A stretch of 64,000 bases of DNA, from the NCBI RefSeq assembly GCF_000526515.1, contig NZ_JAGF01000001.1, positions 992,001 to 1,056,000 of the forward strand. The letters are read 5' to 3'. Source of the stretch: Cellulomonas sp. KRMCY2. GTDB taxonomy: Bacteria; Actinomycetota; Actinomycetes; Actinomycetales; Cellulomonadaceae. Position numbers and translations under genes: made by a program. The notes under the pieces are model-generated. The model had not been told where the DNA came from, did not search any database, and saw only the letters and a list, made by a program, of their open reading frames with translations. How positions within the stretch are numbered: the first letter of the stretch is position 1; each line of letters starts with the position of its first letter. Below are positions 63,123-64,000 of the stretch, piece by piece.

Positions 63123-63816
63123 ACGGCGTGGAGCGGGTGCGTGCCAGGGAGCCGACCGGGCCGGCCCAGAGCCAGGCCGTCACGCGTTCGGTCAGCTCCT
63201 CGCGGGTGGGCGCGTCCGCGTCGGACCGGTGGGTCAGCCACCAGTCGCCGGTGCCCCGGACGAAGCCGACCGCCCCCGCCGCCCAGACGTCGGCGAGCGC
63301 AGGCTCGCGGGTCCCGGCGGTCAGCACCCTCGCGAAGGGCTCGGCGATCAGCGCCGCCACCGCCTCGAGGAAGTGGCCGAGGGGCGCCGAGGCGTCCTCG
63401 GTCACCGGGCGGGTGACGAAGGAGTAGACGTTCGGGGAGGCCTCGACCATCTCCAGGTAGATGTCGATCATCGACCGGAGGGCGTCCCGCGGCGTGGTGG
63501 CCGCGCGGGCAGCCTCGTCCAGGGCGGTGTGCATCTGGGCGATGACCGCCTCGCCGACCGCGACCTGCAGCCCGGTCTTGTCGGCGAAGTACCGGTAGAC
63601 GATCGACTTGGACGTCCCGGCGGTCGCGGCGATCTCGTCCATGGAGACGTCGGGCCCGATCCGGTGGACCGCGCGCCGGGCCGCGTGCACGAGCTCGGCC
63701 CGCCGGCTGGTCCGGTGGTCGTCCCAACGCGTCGAGCGGCCGTCGGACGAGAGCGCTGCCTCGTCGTCGACGTCCGGTCCGTGGTCCGGCGGCACTGCTG
63801 GTGTGATGCGGCTCAC
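63103..63816 (-). CDS. TetR-family regulator
   Basis: 237-residue repressor. After a 35-residue unstructured front, the helix-turn-helix is ELVHAARRAVHRIGPDVSMD, then EIAATAGTSKSIVYRYFADK. The ligand domain (LRSMIDIYLEMVEASPNVYS and GAVGFVRGTGDWWLTHRSD) resembles actinobacterial fatty-acid regulators of the FadR/PsrA-like TetR group. The start codon is most likely GTG 63816. It diverges from the thiolase-like gene; the palindrome between them is a likely operator. Acyl-CoA as ligand is inference from the neighbours. Confidence 0.85.
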   Translation of the reverse strand: MSRITPAVPPDHGPDVDDEAALSSDGRSTRWDDHRTSRRAELVHAARRAVHRIGPDVSMDEIAATAGTSKSIVYRYFADKTGLQVAVGEAVIAQMHTALDEAARAATTPRDALRSMIDIYLEMVEASPNVYSFVTRPVTEDASAPLGHFLEAVAALIAEPFARVLTAGTREPALADVWAAGAVGFVRGTGDWWLTHRSDADAPTREELTERVTAWLWAGPVGSLARTRSTPSTAADT

Positions 63817-63823
63817 AAGACCG

Positions 63824-63840
63824 ACAGTATCAGGTACTGT
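63824..63840. promoter_or_regulatory. TetR operator palindrome
   Basis: ACAGTATCAGGTACTGT: a perfect 6-bp inverted repeat (ACAGTA/TACTGT) around TCAGG, 7 bases upstream of the TetR GTG and 67 bases before the thiolase-like ATG. It is well placed for autoregulation and control of the divergent gene. Confidence 0.7.
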
Positions 63841-63906
63841 GAGTGTCGGGCATTGACGCACCACCACCACCACCACCGCCTCAACGACGACGCGAGAGGA
63901 CCTGCC

Positions 63907-64000
63907 ATGGCGGCACCCCGCAGCACGACCCGCTCGAAGACCGCACCCGAGACCCGAGGGCCACGCCGAGCCGTCGTCGTCGGGGGGAACCGGATCCCGT
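63907..64000 (+). CDS. Probable acetyl-CoA C-acyltransferase (thiolase), partial
   Basis: Only the first 31 residues are in the window. After a basic leader (APRSTTRSKTAPETRG) the sequence RRAVVVGGNRIP matches the first strand of actinobacterial FadA-type thiolases, which continue with PF. GAGAGGACCTGCC precedes the ATG. Position beside an acyl-CoA dehydrogenase and TetR regulator supports beta-oxidation. The identification rests on a short segment. Confidence 0.6.
   Translation, partial: MAAPRSTTRSKTAPETRGPRRAVVVGGNRIP

Overview
The window is a stretch of chromosome from a high-GC actinobacterium. BldC, a DUF3073 protein, the purL / sterol-carrier / purF / purM group, abundant GTG starts and ATGA/GTGA stop-start overlaps all point to Actinomycetota. 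An extracellular nuclease carrying a cellulose-binding (CBM2-type) tail and a GH31 glycosidase suggest a polysaccharide degrader of the Cellulomonas kind (Micrococcales). The genus is an inference.

Left part (1-24.8 kb). After a cut-off gene remnant and a DUF234-type ATPase comes a five-gene minus-strand operon with a divergent GntR/HutC regulator: an AgaS-type sugar isomerase, a BadF-type sugar kinase, a DMT (EamA) permease, a PfkB-type sugar-phosphate kinase and a class II ketose-bisphosphate aldolase. Together they read as uptake and breakdown of an amino sugar, most likely galactosamine, via tagatose phosphates. Then follow a methyltransferase, a DUF2510 membrane protein and a 1251-residue HTH-nSTAND-WD40 NTPase. 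After it lies a run of small membrane and lipoprotein genes, a deaminase-ASCH fusion, a frameshifted DUF1801 gene and a fragment copied from the DUF234 ATPase. A GH31 glycosidase and an alcohol-oxidation locus (GAF regulator, DUF779, aldehyde dehydrogenase, divergent zinc alcohol dehydrogenase) complete this part.

Middle (25-49.8 kb). This part is mostly housekeeping: an EAL phosphodiesterase, a phosphotransferase, a cysteine-free HesB-like protein, an SDR, an MscS channel, GalE, a flavin monooxygenase-like protein, a small zincin, tRNA-Glu/Asp/Phe with a strong terminator, envelope-stress small proteins, an alkylation-repair pair (Ada-AlkA and Ogt), BldC and DUF3073. The purine genes follow. 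A secreted nuclease/5'-nucleotidase-CBM2 gene and gdhA sit inside the otherwise typical purL-SCP-purF-purM order.

Accessory island (49.84-58.07 kb). A 142-bp exact direct duplication of the start of ligC (ATP-dependent DNA ligase) flanks about 8 kb that holds a secreted 1169-residue RHS/YD-repeat protein, a displaced orphan RHS end with a different tip, several small low-GC membrane or PH-like genes in immunity positions, an IS1380-family transposase remnant and a second ligC homologue interrupted by one amber codon. Both RHS tips are only about 56 residues, hydrophobic and bracketed by cysteines, and each overlaps the start of a small membrane protein gene. This is the most unusual system in the window.

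Right part (58-64 kb). Intact LigC, a LacI-type protein with a damaged DNA-binding domain, a phosphotransferase, an acyl-CoA dehydrogenase/oxidase, and a TetR regulator with a clear operator facing a cut-off gene that looks like a thiolase. The last three form a likely fatty-acid oxidation unit. Many tandem repeats of 15-26 bp overlap stop codons across the window, and several genes carry frameshifts or stops, some of which could be sequencing errors.
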